17,066 nucleotides of DNA from an uncultured bacterium (GCA_913009865.1 CAJVYK010000023.1:1-17066), one strand, 5' to 3'; shown: positions 7,386 through 15,598, counted from the stretch's first letter. Notes: generated by a model from the sequence alone, not told the origin. Translations and numbers: made by a program.

Positions 7386-9097
7386 ATAGCCAATAAACAC
7401 AGCAGTAGCGCAATAAAAAGAGACTGGACAAGCTATACGAATTTGAGCATGAGCCGGTCTCCGAGGATAAACTTCAGCCGGGCAGGCACTTTGCAGGTCT
7501 TTTTGCCGGAGAACATACCGCCGGTACCGAGTTTGTCATCGGTGCATTGTTCGTAGCATGGGGAGTGAATGCCTTTGACATATTTGTGGGACTGCTTATT
7601 GGCAATGCGATGGCCGTGCTGACCTGGGTGTTCGTTTGCGCACCCATCGCCGTTCGTACCCGCCTGACACTGTACTGGTATCTTCGCAAAATTGCCGGGC
7701 CGATTGCGACAACGGTTTACAATATTTTGAATGCGGTACTGTTCTGCATCCTGGCAGGGTGTATGATTACGGTCTCAGCCTCGGCGGTGCGCATTCCGTT
7801 TGGTATCGGCGCCCAGACCAACTGGTATCCCGAGGATTTCCGTTTTGTACTGGTCGTGATTGGTGTCGGTGCGGTGGTAGTAACCCTCGCTATTTGGGGT
7901 TTCAAAAAGCTGGCACAGTTTGCTTCGGTTTGTTCGCCATGGCTGCTTCTGATGTTCCTCAGCGGGGCCATTGCAATGCTTCCGGGATTAGCTGCTAATA
8001 CAGTGGGGGTCGGGCAAATCAGGAATTTTCAGGATTTCTGGACACTTGCCAACAAGATGATATGGACAGGGACGACGCCGAATGGTAGTCAGCCGATGAG
8101 CTTCTGGCAAGTGGCTGCCTTTGCCTGGATATGTAATCTCGCAATGCATGGTGGCTTGTCGGATATGGCCCTGTTACGCTATGCCAGGAAGGCATCCTAT
8201 GGCCTGTATTCGGCCTTCGGGATGTTCCTCGGGCATTATCTGGCGTGGATTTGTGCGGGCATTATGGGCGCGGCGACGGCGGTTATAATGAAAACGAGTA
8301 TTAGTAACCTTGATGCGGGTGGAGTTGCCACGCAGGCTCTCGGTATGGCTGGCGCTGTGGCGGTTGTTATCGCCGGATGGACAACTTCAAACCCTACGTT
8401 ATATCGGGCGGGACTGGCCTTTCAGGCGGTAACGCCCGGCTGGCCGCGGTGGATGGTAACGCTTCTGGCTGGTATCGCTACCACAGCGATTGCATGTTTT
8501 CCTTTCGTGTTCACGAAACTGCTGAGCTTCGTCGGCTACTATGGCCTTTTGCTGATGCCAGTCGGAGCGATAGTTTTTGCCGAGCACTGGATTTTTCCGA
8601 AGATAGGCCTCACTCAATACTGGGTTTCCCACAAGAAGCTGATGGTAAGCTGGCCGGCGATGCTTAGCTGGGCTATTGCCATCGCGACAGCGATAATCCT
8701 CGAACAGACCGGAACGCTGCACCTGTTCTTCCTGTTCGTTCCCGTATGGCTGTTAACTGTGGTACTCTACATCCTCTTCGCTTCTATGGCTGGAGCTAAA
8801 GAAAAGTTTCCTATTCAGGATCAGGAGCAAACATCCGGAGATGTAACTTTAGAATCTAAGGTGGCCACAGATGAGAAACAACCTGGAAGCGGTAAGAATT
8901 TTGTGTTATGGACTTCGGGAATCGTTGCTGTCGCGTCTCTGCTTACGTGCCTGGCCATGTCGATTTGGGTCTATGTTACCGCCGGCAGCCAATACGACCA
9001 GAACTTTGCCACATTCAAGAATATACTCATCTGGCCAAGCTTAGTCTACTTTGTCACCGGAACCATCTGGACTGTCAAGAGGAACAAATCGGAATAG
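7386..9097 (+). CDS. NCS1-type (cytosine/purine permease-like) membrane transporter, candidate rhamnose importer; start region frameshifted
   Basis: An inner-membrane symporter-like protein with about 14 hydrophobic segments: 12 expected for NCS1 plus two after a charged loop near the C-terminus. Family signatures include PGRHFAGLFAGEHTAGTEF at the N-terminus, NLAMHGGLSDMALLRYA, AGWTTSNPTLYRAGLAFQ and TPGWPRWMVTLLAG. The frame open to 9097 has its first standard start only at TTG 7547, inside helix 1, which would remove conserved sequence encoded from about 7427. Upstream in that frame a TAG lies at 7406. The other frame gives IANKHSSSAIKRDW from ATA 7386, with AAAGGA 7 nt before it. Adding one G at 7427 (TGG-GAC) would join the two as RDWDKLYEFEHEPV. 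So a -1 frame break and an ATA start are both inferred. Known NCS1 members carry nucleobases, hydantoins or thiamine; its place between rhaA and the aldolase argues for sugar import. Confidence 0.82.
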
Positions 9098-9126
9098 TTA
9101 TAATACAGAATAAGGAATATGCAACG

Positions 9127-11088
9127 ATGGACAAAGCTTTGGCGGAGTTGATAAGAATATCGAATGCGACGGGGAAGGATTCTGCCCTTGTGCAGGGTGG
9201 AGGCGGCAACACATCGGTAAAAACTGCCGACGGTAAATATATGTATATAAAGAGTAGCGGTACGGCTCTAAAAGATATGAACGAGCACCAGGGCTGGTGG
9301 AGATTACGGCTGGAGACAGTGCTCTCGATTATAAAGGATAAGTCGATAGCACAGCTTGACACCAAGACCAGGGAAGTTGAGGTAGTGAATCGGTTGCTTC
9401 TTGCCTGTGATGATAAGGTAACCGCCGAGGCCAGGCCATCGGTTGAAACGCATTTGCACGCTTTCCTTGATAAGTGTGTGATTCATCTGCACCCTAATGC
9501 TGTGGGCGCCTATGTGAGTGCTAAAAACGGAAAGGCCGAGTTGCACAAGCTTTTTAAGGATGAAAAACCGCCCATTCTTTGGGTACCCTACACAGACCCC
9601 GGCTTTATGCTCGCAAGGAAAATTGCCGCGTTGGTTAATAATTATCAGAACCGGCTTGGCAAAAAACCCGCGATTCTTTTCCTTGAAAAGCATGGGCTTC
9701 TGGTCTCGGCAAAAAGCCCCCATGCCGCTTTGCAGCTTGTCCGCAGAGTCATAAATCGCTGCAACGGCAGGCTAAGGCAGCCGAAGGTAGGAAAAATCAA
9801 ATTCGTAAGTCAGCAAATTATCAGCGACATAAAGCTTTGCATTCGAAGGGCATTTTTTGAGGCGACCGGTAAATATGCCACGATAAACTATTTTTACGAC
9901 GATTGCTTCGCTGCGTTTTGGCGCCAAAGAGACGCACAGAAGATGCTTCTCTATCCGGCTCTGGCGCCGGATGAACTGGTATATGCCAACGGCCCTGCGA
10001 TGTGGGTGGATAAGTGCGATTCGGATAAAATTGCAGGCAGACTGACCTCACAAATTAACAAGAGCAGAAAGCCGTCCGTGGCGTTTCTGGTTAGAGGTGT
10101 CGGACTTTTTGTTGCCGCCAGAGAGAAAGTCACCGCTACCATCAGGGACATTGTGGCCAGCTCATTTTTCATTCGTGCTAACGCATATCGTATGGGTGGC
10201 GTTGCCAGTTTGAACAAACGGCAGCAGAGCTTCATAAGTGAGTGGGAAGCTGAGACTTTTCGAAAGAAGTTAGTGAGCGGTTCAGGTGAAGATGAGTTGC
10301 GAGATCGTATCGCTGTGGTAAGCGGGGCAGGCAGTGGTTTAGGCAGAAGTATTGCGGCGGGGCTGGCCCGGGCAGGTGCATCAGTTGCTCTTGCCGATAT
10401 TGATACAAAAGCGGCTGAACAGACTCGCAACTTTATCAAAGAAGAACTGCCGAAGGCTCAGGTAATGGTGGTCGGTTGTGATGTTACTAACGAAGCTAAT
10501 GTCAGAGAGGGCTTCGAGGCTTTGCTGAAAAACTGGGGTGGTCTTGATATCCTGGTCAATGCGGCGGGTGTGGCTCCGGCATATTCCCTTGTGAAACTTC
10601 CGGTTGAAAAATGGCGACTGGCCATGGAGGTTAATCTTACCGGCTATTTCCTTATGGCAAGGGCAGCTGCAAGGATTATGACAAAACAAGGAATTGGGGG
10701 CAATATTATAAATATCAGTTCTAAATCAGGCCTGGAGGCAAGCAAAGATAATACTGCGTATAATGCGACAAAGGCCGGCGAAATCCATATGGCACGCGGC
10801 TGGGCATTAGAACTGGGTAAATATGGTATACGGATAAATTGTGTTTGCCCAGGGAACGTCTTTGAGGGCTCGAAAATTTGGAATCCGGAATATATAAGGA
10901 CCTGCGCCAAAAAACACGGCATAAAACCCGATGAAGTCTTTGGTTACTATGTAAGTAAGACCGCCCTGAATCGCGAGATAAAGGGACAAGATATTGCCGA
11001 TTCTGTGGTCTTTTTATGTTCCGACAGAGCCCGTACCATTACGGGACAAACACTCGTTGCCGATTCCGGGCAGGTAATGGTACGATAG
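9127..11088 (+). CDS. rhaEW: Bifunctional rhamnulose-1-phosphate aldolase / short-chain (lactaldehyde) dehydrogenase
   Basis: 653 aa, two enzymes in one chain. Residues 1 to about 380 are a class II aldolase: GGGGNTSVK (24-32), SSG, RPSVETHLHAFL with Glu107/His109/His111, VIHLHPNAV (His120/His122) and a later LEKHGLLVSA supply the Zn site. This half should split L-rhamnulose-1-P into DHAP and L-lactaldehyde. From residue 389 an SDR domain follows: the cofactor loop SGAGSGLG (399-406), NAAG, Ser532, Tyr545 and Lys549 (YNATK) give the full catalytic set, and it ends near TGQTLVADSGQ. This half is expected to oxidise lactaldehyde to lactate with NAD. The architecture is that of the RhaEW/YuxG type. 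The start ATG at 9127 is chosen because AAGGA lies about 11 nt upstream and the aldolase fold begins there; the longer frame from 8908 overlaps the transporter. Last gene of the operon. Confidence 0.92.
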   Translation: MDKALAELIRISNATGKDSALVQGGGGNTSVKTADGKYMYIKSSGTALKDMNEHQGWWRLRLETVLSIIKDKSIAQLDTKTREVEVVNRLLLACDDKVTAEARPSVETHLHAFLDKCVIHLHPNAVGAYVSAKNGKAELHKLFKDEKPPILWVPYTDPGFMLARKIAALVNNYQNRLGKKPAILFLEKHGLLVSAKSPHAALQLVRRVINRCNGRLRQPKVGKIKFVSQQIISDIKLCIRRAFFEATGKYATINYFYDDCFAAFWRQRDAQKMLLYPALAPDELVYANGPAMWVDKCDSDKIAGRLTSQINKSRKPSVAFLVRGVGLFVAAREKVTATIRDIVASSFFIRANAYRMGGVASLNKRQQSFISEWEAETFRKKLVSGSGEDELRDRIAVVSGAGSGLGRSIAAGLARAGASVALADIDTKAAEQTRNFIKEELPKAQVMVVGCDVTNEANVREGFEALLKNWGGLDILVNAAGVAPAYSLVKLPVEKWRLAMEVNLTGYFLMARAAARIMTKQGIGGNIINISSKSGLEASKDNTAYNATKAGEIHMARGWALELGKYGIRINCVCPGNVFEGSKIWNPEYIRTCAKKHGIKPDEVFGYYVSKTALNREIKGQDIADSVVFLCSDRARTITGQTLVADSGQVMVR

Positions 11089-11328
11089 TGACCCACCCAG
11101 GCAGCGTATGTCTGCAACTGTAGGGCAATTGAATAGCGACAAAGCCGACAAAGTACTATGCTTCACAGGTGTTGCCGCCCCTATCTTCTGCCAAAGTAAT
11201 AGAATTCCTGCCTCAGCCCATCAACAACATACGTGAGAATACGGTAATCTGTCCCAAATATGCCTCTTGCAGCCAAAACCCATCCAAAAAATGGGACGCC
11301 GCAAGGAAAAAATCCTGGCTGAAAAAGC
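11089..11328. other. Gene-free interval after the rhamnose operon
   Basis: About 240 nt with no recognisable gene or RNA. A short frame at 11169-11369 has no ribosome binding site and runs through the downstream promoter, so it is not accepted. A weak hairpin CCCAT/ATGGG (11279-11283, 11291-11295) is present. No clear intrinsic terminator for the operon is seen. Confidence 0.5.
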
Positions 11329-11357
11329 TTGACAAAACACATAAGATTTTATATTAT
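11329..11357 (+). promoter_or_regulatory. Near-consensus sigma70 promoter for the polysaccharide-export gene
   Basis: A perfect -35 TTGACA (11329-11334), a 17-nt spacer and TATTAT (11352-11357), with an alternative TATATT at 11350, in an AT-rich stretch. The expected start is near 11364, leaving a leader of about 70 nt before ATG 11437. This is the best-looking promoter in the window. Confidence 0.7.
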
Positions 11358-11389
11358 GGTAGTTTATAAGCGATTGGCTAAAGGGAGTG

Positions 11390-11413
11390 TTAACCACAAT
11401 TAGCAATGGTTAA
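11390..11413 (+). promoter_or_regulatory. Leader hairpin / operator-like inverted repeat
   Basis: TTAACCA (11390-11396) and TGGTTAA (11407-11413) are perfect 7-nt inverted repeats around a 10-nt loop, located between the promoter and the ribosome binding site AAAGGAG. It could be an mRNA 5' stabilising hairpin or a binding site for a dimeric regulator. The repeat is seen; its function is inferred. Confidence 0.4.
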
Positions 11414-11436
11414 ACAATAAGCGAAAGGAGTTGAAA

Positions 11437-12192
11437 ATGCGGTGCAAAGCGATTTTCCTGCAAGTGATTGTATTGACATTCCTGGTTAGTCTGACGGGGT
11501 GTTTTTCATCTAATCCAAAGGACATACAGGCTTTTGTCAGGCCGGCACAGGTTAGTGTAACCACGGAGAGTTATATTTTGCAGCCACCAGATGAAATCGA
11601 AGTACACTGTTCGAAAGTTCCGGAAATCAATCTGCAACGTCAGCGAATTCGGCCGGACGGTAAGATAAGCTTTGAAGCTTTGGGTGAGTTTGAAGCAGCA
11701 GGGAAAACGCCGGAAGAACTCGCTAACGAACTACAGCAGAAGGTAATGCAACTTTATACATTGACGGGAGACAAACCAATCGATGTGCGGCTTATTGCAT
11801 ATCAAAGCAAAGTCTATTACGTATTGGGCCAGGTGTATTTGCCCGGCCCAAAAGTTTATACCGGACGCGACAGCCTGCTGTCCGCTCTTGCAGAGGCACA
11901 ACCAAACCCTATGGCATGGATAGAACGGGTACAGGTAATCAGGCCGTCAGCAGATAAAAGTGTTAAACCCAAAATCTTTGAAGTGAACTTCGACCGTATG
12001 ATGGCTCATGGCGATAACAGTAAAAATGTCCTGCTGCAGGAAGGTGACATCATATATGTGCCACCAACTGTGCTGGCCGCTATTGCAATGAAGGTTGAAG
12101 AGATAATACGGCCGATTGCACGAGCTTTCTCCGGAGCCTACATCATACAAACCGGTGGTCAAAGGTCTGGTGGCGGGGTCAGCGGGTATTGA
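11437..12192 (+). CDS. Wza-like polysaccharide biosynthesis/export lipoprotein
   Basis: 251 aa, starting at ATG 11437 with AAAGGAG 7 nt upstream; the in-frame TTG at 11431 lies too close to that box. It has a lipoprotein signal peptide with lipobox LTGC (Cys22). The Poly_export region follows: YILQPPDEIEVHC, then QRIRPDGKISFEALGEFEAA and a helix of the type TPEELANELQQKV. An SLBB-like segment runs YYVLGQVYLPGPKVYTGRDS and ends LLQEGDIIYVPPTV. The C-terminal amphipathic stretch (MKVEEIIRPIARAFSGAYII) resembles the outer-membrane helix of Wza-type proteins, and the last residues are Gly-rich. It should form or contribute to an outer-membrane channel for polysaccharide. No tyrosine kinase (Wzc), flippase or glycosyltransferase is adjacent, so its partners must lie elsewhere. 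Confidence 0.87.
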   Translation: MRCKAIFLQVIVLTFLVSLTGCFSSNPKDIQAFVRPAQVSVTTESYILQPPDEIEVHCSKVPEINLQRQRIRPDGKISFEALGEFEAAGKTPEELANELQQKVMQLYTLTGDKPIDVRLIAYQSKVYYVLGQVYLPGPKVYTGRDSLLSALAEAQPNPMAWIERVQVIRPSADKSVKPKIFEVNFDRMMAHGDNSKNVLLQEGDIIYVPPTVLAAIAMKVEEIIRPIARAFSGAYIIQTGGQRSGGGVSGY

Positions 12193-12202
12193 TGAGGTTT
12201 TC

Positions 12203-12231
12203 TAACTAAGTGCGTTTAACCCGTGTATAAT
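12203..12231 (+). promoter_or_regulatory. Candidate promoter before the membrane-protein gene
   Basis: A perfect -10 TATAAT (12226-12231) lies 17 nt after a poor -35, TAACTA (12203-12208), in the 65-nt gap after the export lipoprotein. It would start transcription about 20 nt before the ATG at 12258. Confidence 0.4.
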
Positions 12232-12257
12232 AAATTCAAAATAAAGCGGTGGTACTA

Positions 12258-13070
12258 ATGAGTCGGCGAAACGCATCGAAATTGGTTCATCTTGCCAGTT
12301 CAGCGTGGTTTATGCTTAGCGCTGGCTATATACTGGTTTTTGCGCTGCGGCAAGCAAATATTAATTGGTGGGTTATATTCTCCCTCTCGGGGTATTCGGC
12401 ATTACTTATTTCTCTACTGGTCAGTTTATATTTATTCGCAATTTTCAGAGGGGCCGGCAGGAGCCAAAAGATAGAAGCAGAACATCCGTTAACCACCACG
12501 AATTACTATATGATGTTCTACATCGTCGCCCCTTTTTTAGGAGGCCTGGCGGGCTGTCTGGGAATGACAGGCGCCCGCAGAGTCAGCGAATTGCTGCTGG
12601 GAATCGCCCTTGGGACTTTAGCAACAACCTTTTTAGTATGGATAGTTGTTGATCCGGCGGCGGGATTACTCGAAATGCTACTACCAGAGGGCCGAAAACA
12701 TCGGGCTAAACGCTTAGCCCAAATCAAGGCGTTGCGAGAAAAACGACAGGAGCAGCAAAAACGTTTGTTGGCTGAGATATTGACCCAAGAGGAGCGAGAT
12801 AGATGCCGATGGGAGCAAGCTCTGCAGCCTTATGCTGAAAAGCTGGCCAGACTGCTATCTAAGCGAGAGACTGGCGACAAGCAGGCCGAGAACAAAGCGG
12901 TAGATATCGGCGCAAACGCCTGGCAAATGGGTGGACTTAACTGTATGCGGCAACTCCATTCTATGGCGATGGAGATATGCAGGAAGAAGTGTCGGGACTC
13001 AATGATTGTTGATTATATTTCGATATGGTGGGATGGGATTGGTAGCTGGCGCAATACGTCCCTTGGATAA
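12258..13070 (+). CDS. Four-helix membrane protein of unknown function
   Basis: 270 aa from ATG 12258; GTG at 12249 in the same frame is possible, and neither has a strong ribosome binding site. Four hydrophobic segments lie in the N-terminal half (about residues 10-30, 37-63, 84-103 and 111-132), with the loop REPEAT-free and rich in charged residues between helices 2 and 3. A very basic and charged helical stretch follows (KHRAKRLAQIKALREKRQEQ onward), likely a cytoplasmic coiled coil. The C-terminal 50 residues are distinctive, with Cys, Met and Trp: NCMRQLHSMAMEICRKKC and then DYISIWWDGIGSWR. I do not recognise a named family. It follows the Wza-like gene by 65 nt on the same strand, so a role in envelope or polysaccharide assembly is possible but only inferred from position. 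Confidence 0.7.
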   Translation: MSRRNASKLVHLASSAWFMLSAGYILVFALRQANINWWVIFSLSGYSALLISLLVSLYLFAIFRGAGRSQKIEAEHPLTTTNYYMMFYIVAPFLGGLAGCLGMTGARRVSELLLGIALGTLATTFLVWIVVDPAAGLLEMLLPEGRKHRAKRLAQIKALREKRQEQQKRLLAEILTQEERDRCRWEQALQPYAEKLARLLSKRETGDKQAENKAVDIGANAWQMGGLNCMRQLHSMAMEICRKKCRDSMIVDYISIWWDGIGSWRNTSLG

Positions 13071-13130
13071 TTAAGATGGAGGAGTCTATCCACCAGATAA
13101 TAACATCTCGAATTTAAGAAGGGGGTAAGG

Positions 13131-14543
13131 GTGTATAAAACAAAAGTCCTGTTAGTTATAGCGATTATTTTCTCTATTGCTTCTGTTTCGCATGCATTCA
13201 ATGTCATCTACGTGGATGTTAACGGCCCAAATGACCCTGGCACAGGCAGCTATGAAGACCCGTTCAGAAGAATTCAAGACGCGATTGATTCGGCTGACAG
13301 CAACGATACAGTTATAATTGCCGAGGGAATTTATACCGGTAACGGCAATTATGACCTTGACCCAAATGGCAAGTCTATTATCATTCGCAGCACCGAACCC
13401 AACGACCCTGAGATAGTAGCAAATACAATCATTGACCCAAACGGGGCTGGTCGGGGCTTCTATTTTCACAGCGGCGAAGATGCAAACTGCGTAATTGCCG
13501 GGCTTACCATCAGAAACGCCTATGCCGTAACCGATGTTCCATACGGTGGAGGCGTTTACTGTTTTTACAGCAGTCCGACAATCCGCAATTGCATCATTAT
13601 GAACTCTCATGCTCCCGTCTTTGGGGGCGGGCTTTACTGCGATTTCAGCAGTCCGAGGATTGTTAATTGCATTATAACAGGCAATTCAGCGGGATATTAT
13701 GGCGGAGGTATAAGCGGTTATGGCAGCAATCCAGAGATAATCGGGTGCACTATAACTGATAACACCGCCGGTCTCGAAGGCGGCGGCTTTGAGTGGGTGC
13801 TAAGTAATCCTGTCATCATCAATTGCATTATCACTAATAACAAAGCAATCAACGGCGGCGGCATAAGTTGTTGCTCCCAGGGTAAAACCAGCCTGGTTAA
13901 TTGCACCATAACCCGAAACCGTGCCACTAACTTCGGCGGGGCCTTGTACTGCCAGGATGAGGACAGTGCAACCATCGAAAACAGTATTCTCTGGGCCAAT
14001 GAAGCAAGTCAGGGCCCGCAGATATATTTATCGGATAACAGCAGTACGTCGGTCAGGTATTGTGATGTGCAGAACGGGCAGGCGGCGGTTTATGACCCGT
14101 GTGAGGGTCTGATTTGGGGTAGTGGTAATATGGATACTGACCCTTGTTTCGCATCGTTTAACCCTGACGGCGACCCGAATGTGTGGGATCTCCATCTGCA
14201 AAGTGCTTACGGAAGGTGGGACCCGAACGTTCAAAGCTGGGTGAATGATGTGAACACAAGTGATTGCATTGATGCAGGAGACCCAAACTCGGACTACGCC
14301 AGCGAATTATGGCCGAATGGCAAATTGATGAATATGGGGGCTTACGGCGGAACGAATCAGGCAAGTATGAACGGTAATCCAGCCGATTTCGATATCAGCG
14401 GGGCGGTGAATTTTGTGGACTTTGCTGAATTTTCCAATAAATGGTCTATCCAGGAATTTTGCATTGAAGACTTGACTAATGATGGGGCAGTTGACCTTGC
14501 CGACCTTGCCATCTTTGCCGAAAACTGGCTCTGGCAGCAATAG
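13131..14543 (+). CDS. Secreted right-handed beta-helix protein with C-terminal dockerin-like module
   Basis: 470 aa from GTG 13131, preceded by a GGGGGT-rich box. The Sec signal peptide runs to about residue 22 (VSHA/FN). DVNGPNDPGTGSYEDPFRRI and IQDAIDSADSNDTVIIAEG form the cap typical of DUF1565/Pbl-type parallel beta-helices. Rungs of about 26 residues then repeat the pattern N-C-x-I-x-x-N-x-A-x-x-x-G-G-G (NCIIMNSHAPVFGGG, NCIITGNSAGYYGGG, GCTITDNTAGLEGGG, NCIITNNKAINGGG, NCTITRNRATNFGG). After a spacer with Asp/Pro-rich DPNVWDLHLQ, the last 55 residues carry two dockerin-like Ca-binding loops, DFDISGAVNFVDFAEF and DLTNDGAVDLADLAIF. Extracellular, probably carbohydrate-binding or a polysaccharide lyase-like scaffold; no catalytic site can be named. 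Such dockerin-ended beta-helix proteins are abundant in Phycisphaerae-like genomes without classical cellulosomes. Confidence 0.88.
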   Translation: MYKTKVLLVIAIIFSIASVSHAFNVIYVDVNGPNDPGTGSYEDPFRRIQDAIDSADSNDTVIIAEGIYTGNGNYDLDPNGKSIIIRSTEPNDPEIVANTIIDPNGAGRGFYFHSGEDANCVIAGLTIRNAYAVTDVPYGGGVYCFYSSPTIRNCIIMNSHAPVFGGGLYCDFSSPRIVNCIITGNSAGYYGGGISGYGSNPEIIGCTITDNTAGLEGGGFEWVLSNPVIINCIITNNKAINGGGISCCSQGKTSLVNCTITRNRATNFGGALYCQDEDSATIENSILWANEASQGPQIYLSDNSSTSVRYCDVQNGQAAVYDPCEGLIWGSGNMDTDPCFASFNPDGDPNVWDLHLQSAYGRWDPNVQSWVNDVNTSDCIDAGDPNSDYASELWPNGKLMNMGAYGGTNQASMNGNPADFDISGAVNFVDFAEFSNKWSIQEFCIEDLTNDGAVDLADLAIFAENWLWQQ

Positions 14544-14630
14544 CTTGATGATAGCCACGAATACCTGCTTTTGCAGGCACATGCTTACACGAATTAAAAC
14601 GAATGAATTGAACCAGGCGTGGACAATCGA

Positions 14631-14662
14631 AAAAAGGCGAAGCTGTATAGCTTCGCCTTTTT
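14631..14662. terminator. Bidirectional intrinsic terminator
   Basis: A perfect 13-bp inverted repeat, AAAAAGGCGAAGC (14631-14643) and GCTTCGCCTTTTT (14650-14662), with loop TGTATA. The GC-rich stem is followed by T-runs on both strands, so it can end the beta-helix transcript on plus and the PEP-CTERM-like transcript on minus. It lies between convergent genes. A smaller CCTGC-TTTT-GCAGG hairpin at 14564-14577 precedes it. Confidence 0.9.
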
Positions 14663-14683
14663 AGCATTAACGGTTTCAGTTTT

Positions 14684-15274
14684 TTACAGTGTTCTGCGTC
14701 TTCTCAGCCAGCCGACAAGGCCTACGCCAATGCTGCCTAACAGAATAGCGCCGGGAGCGGGAATAGGTATGAACTCTAAGTCATCGTAGGCGATCCCGCC
14801 AACTTGACCCAACCATGTGGCTTCAAAACGCATAATCCCAGTCGCGGTAATCGACAGTTGTACATAAGGATCACCAATCCAAATTGGCGATGTGACGGAA
14901 CCAAGTAAATTGCCGCCGAAGGGGGCGTCGTAAGCATCGAGTTGCCACTGGTCATCATCATCGCCTACGCCGCCTACGTCACCTGCCCATAGACTAACGT
15001 AAATAACTGGTACATCGAAGACACCGATTATCGGGTCTTTTCCTGTAGGACTGGAGACGGAGTTTATCGGCGAACGGTACGAAGCTCCATCCCGGTTGGC
15101 AAACACTTCTACTGTCCCTGTCGAAGTAGTCAGTGTGACCCCGCCCAAGTTGATCCCATCCAAATTTTGATAATCGCTATATGCATCGAAATCGATCGTT
15201 ACCAGCGCATTAGCCACCGGAGCAGCAGCAGCCACAACAGCAAATATCACACAAATTGCAATTAACTTTTTCAT
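14684..15274 (-). CDS. PEP-CTERM-like sorted exported protein
   Basis: 196 aa. ATG at 15274 is chosen because it starts the signal peptide MKKLIAICVIFAVVAAAAPV (cleavage near ANA/LV, residue 22) and has an AGGATGTGA box just upstream; the longer frame from 15328 lacks both. The mature part is Asp/Gly-rich and beta-type (DFDAYSDYQNLDGINLGGV, then LWAGDVGGVGDDDDQWQL and GGIAYDDLEF). The last 26 residues form a sorting tail: IPAPGAILLGSIG, a hydrophobic helix, then WLRRRRTL. This is the PEP-CTERM layout (motif, helix, Arg cluster) with PAP-G in place of PEP. Such proteins are cut by an exosortase and go to the cell surface or extracellular matrix; no exosortase gene is in the window. Convergent to the beta-helix gene, sharing its terminator. 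Confidence 0.85.
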   Translation of the reverse strand: MKKLIAICVIFAVVAAAAPVANALVTIDFDAYSDYQNLDGINLGGVTLTTSTGTVEVFANRDGASYRSPINSVSSPTGKDPIIGVFDVPVIYVSLWAGDVGGVGDDDDQWQLDAYDAPFGGNLLGSVTSPIWIGDPYVQLSITATGIMRFEATWLGQVGGIAYDDLEFIPIPAPGAILLGSIGVGLVGWLRRRRTL

Positions 15275-15418
15275 TTCACATCCTATAAATAAACAACCCT
15301 GCGACAAAACCGCAGTTCCATCCTGCAAATCCTGTCAAAAAATACAAATTCCTATACAACAAACTTAGAAACCCACATTTCTTGTATTGAACGTCTCTAA
15401 GCAGATAAAATTTTATAT

Positions 15419-15598
15419 TTACAACGTTCTGCGTCTTCGCAGCCAGCCGACAAGGCCTACGCCGATGGAACCGAGTAGAATAGCGCCCGGAGCAGGAATA
15501 ACATTCACGTAAACATCCATTGTGCCTGCATAAAAATCCATCTGGTCAGCACCATAATCGCCTGTGCTGTCATACAAAAATGTACCGGCAAAATGCTG
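15419..15598 (-). pseudogene. C-terminal remnant of a second PEP-CTERM-like gene
   Basis: The minus frame encodes about 60 plausible residues, FAGTFLYDSTGDYGADQMDF and onward, then exactly the same 26-residue sorting tail as the intact neighbour. Upstream of about 15598 the frame continues nominally to 15634, but those codons are the antisense of the PhoD-like fragment. Signal peptide and most of the mature domain are missing. The gene is cut at the left joint of the AT-rich block. It lies 145 bp upstream of, and in the same orientation as, the intact gene, so the two were probably tandem paralogues. Confidence 0.75.

Noticed and set aside
8908..9126. Extended start of the aldolase/dehydrogenase frame
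   Set aside because: It overlaps the coding 3' end of the permease, and the aldolase domain begins at 9127 with a nearby ribosome binding site.
11169..11369. 66-codon ORF between the rhamnose operon and the export gene
   Set aside because: No Shine-Dalgarno box, atypical composition, and it runs through the TTGACA/TATTAT promoter.
13540..13930. Repeats in the beta-helix gene as a possible CRISPR or DNA repeat array
   Set aside because: The periodicity is at protein level (about 26-residue GGG rungs) and DNA identity between units is low; no CRISPR repeats are seen anywhere in the window.
15520..15588. Nominal ATG and first 23 codons of the PhoD-like frame
   Set aside because: This stretch is the antisense of the PEP-CTERM remnant and has no PhoD similarity.
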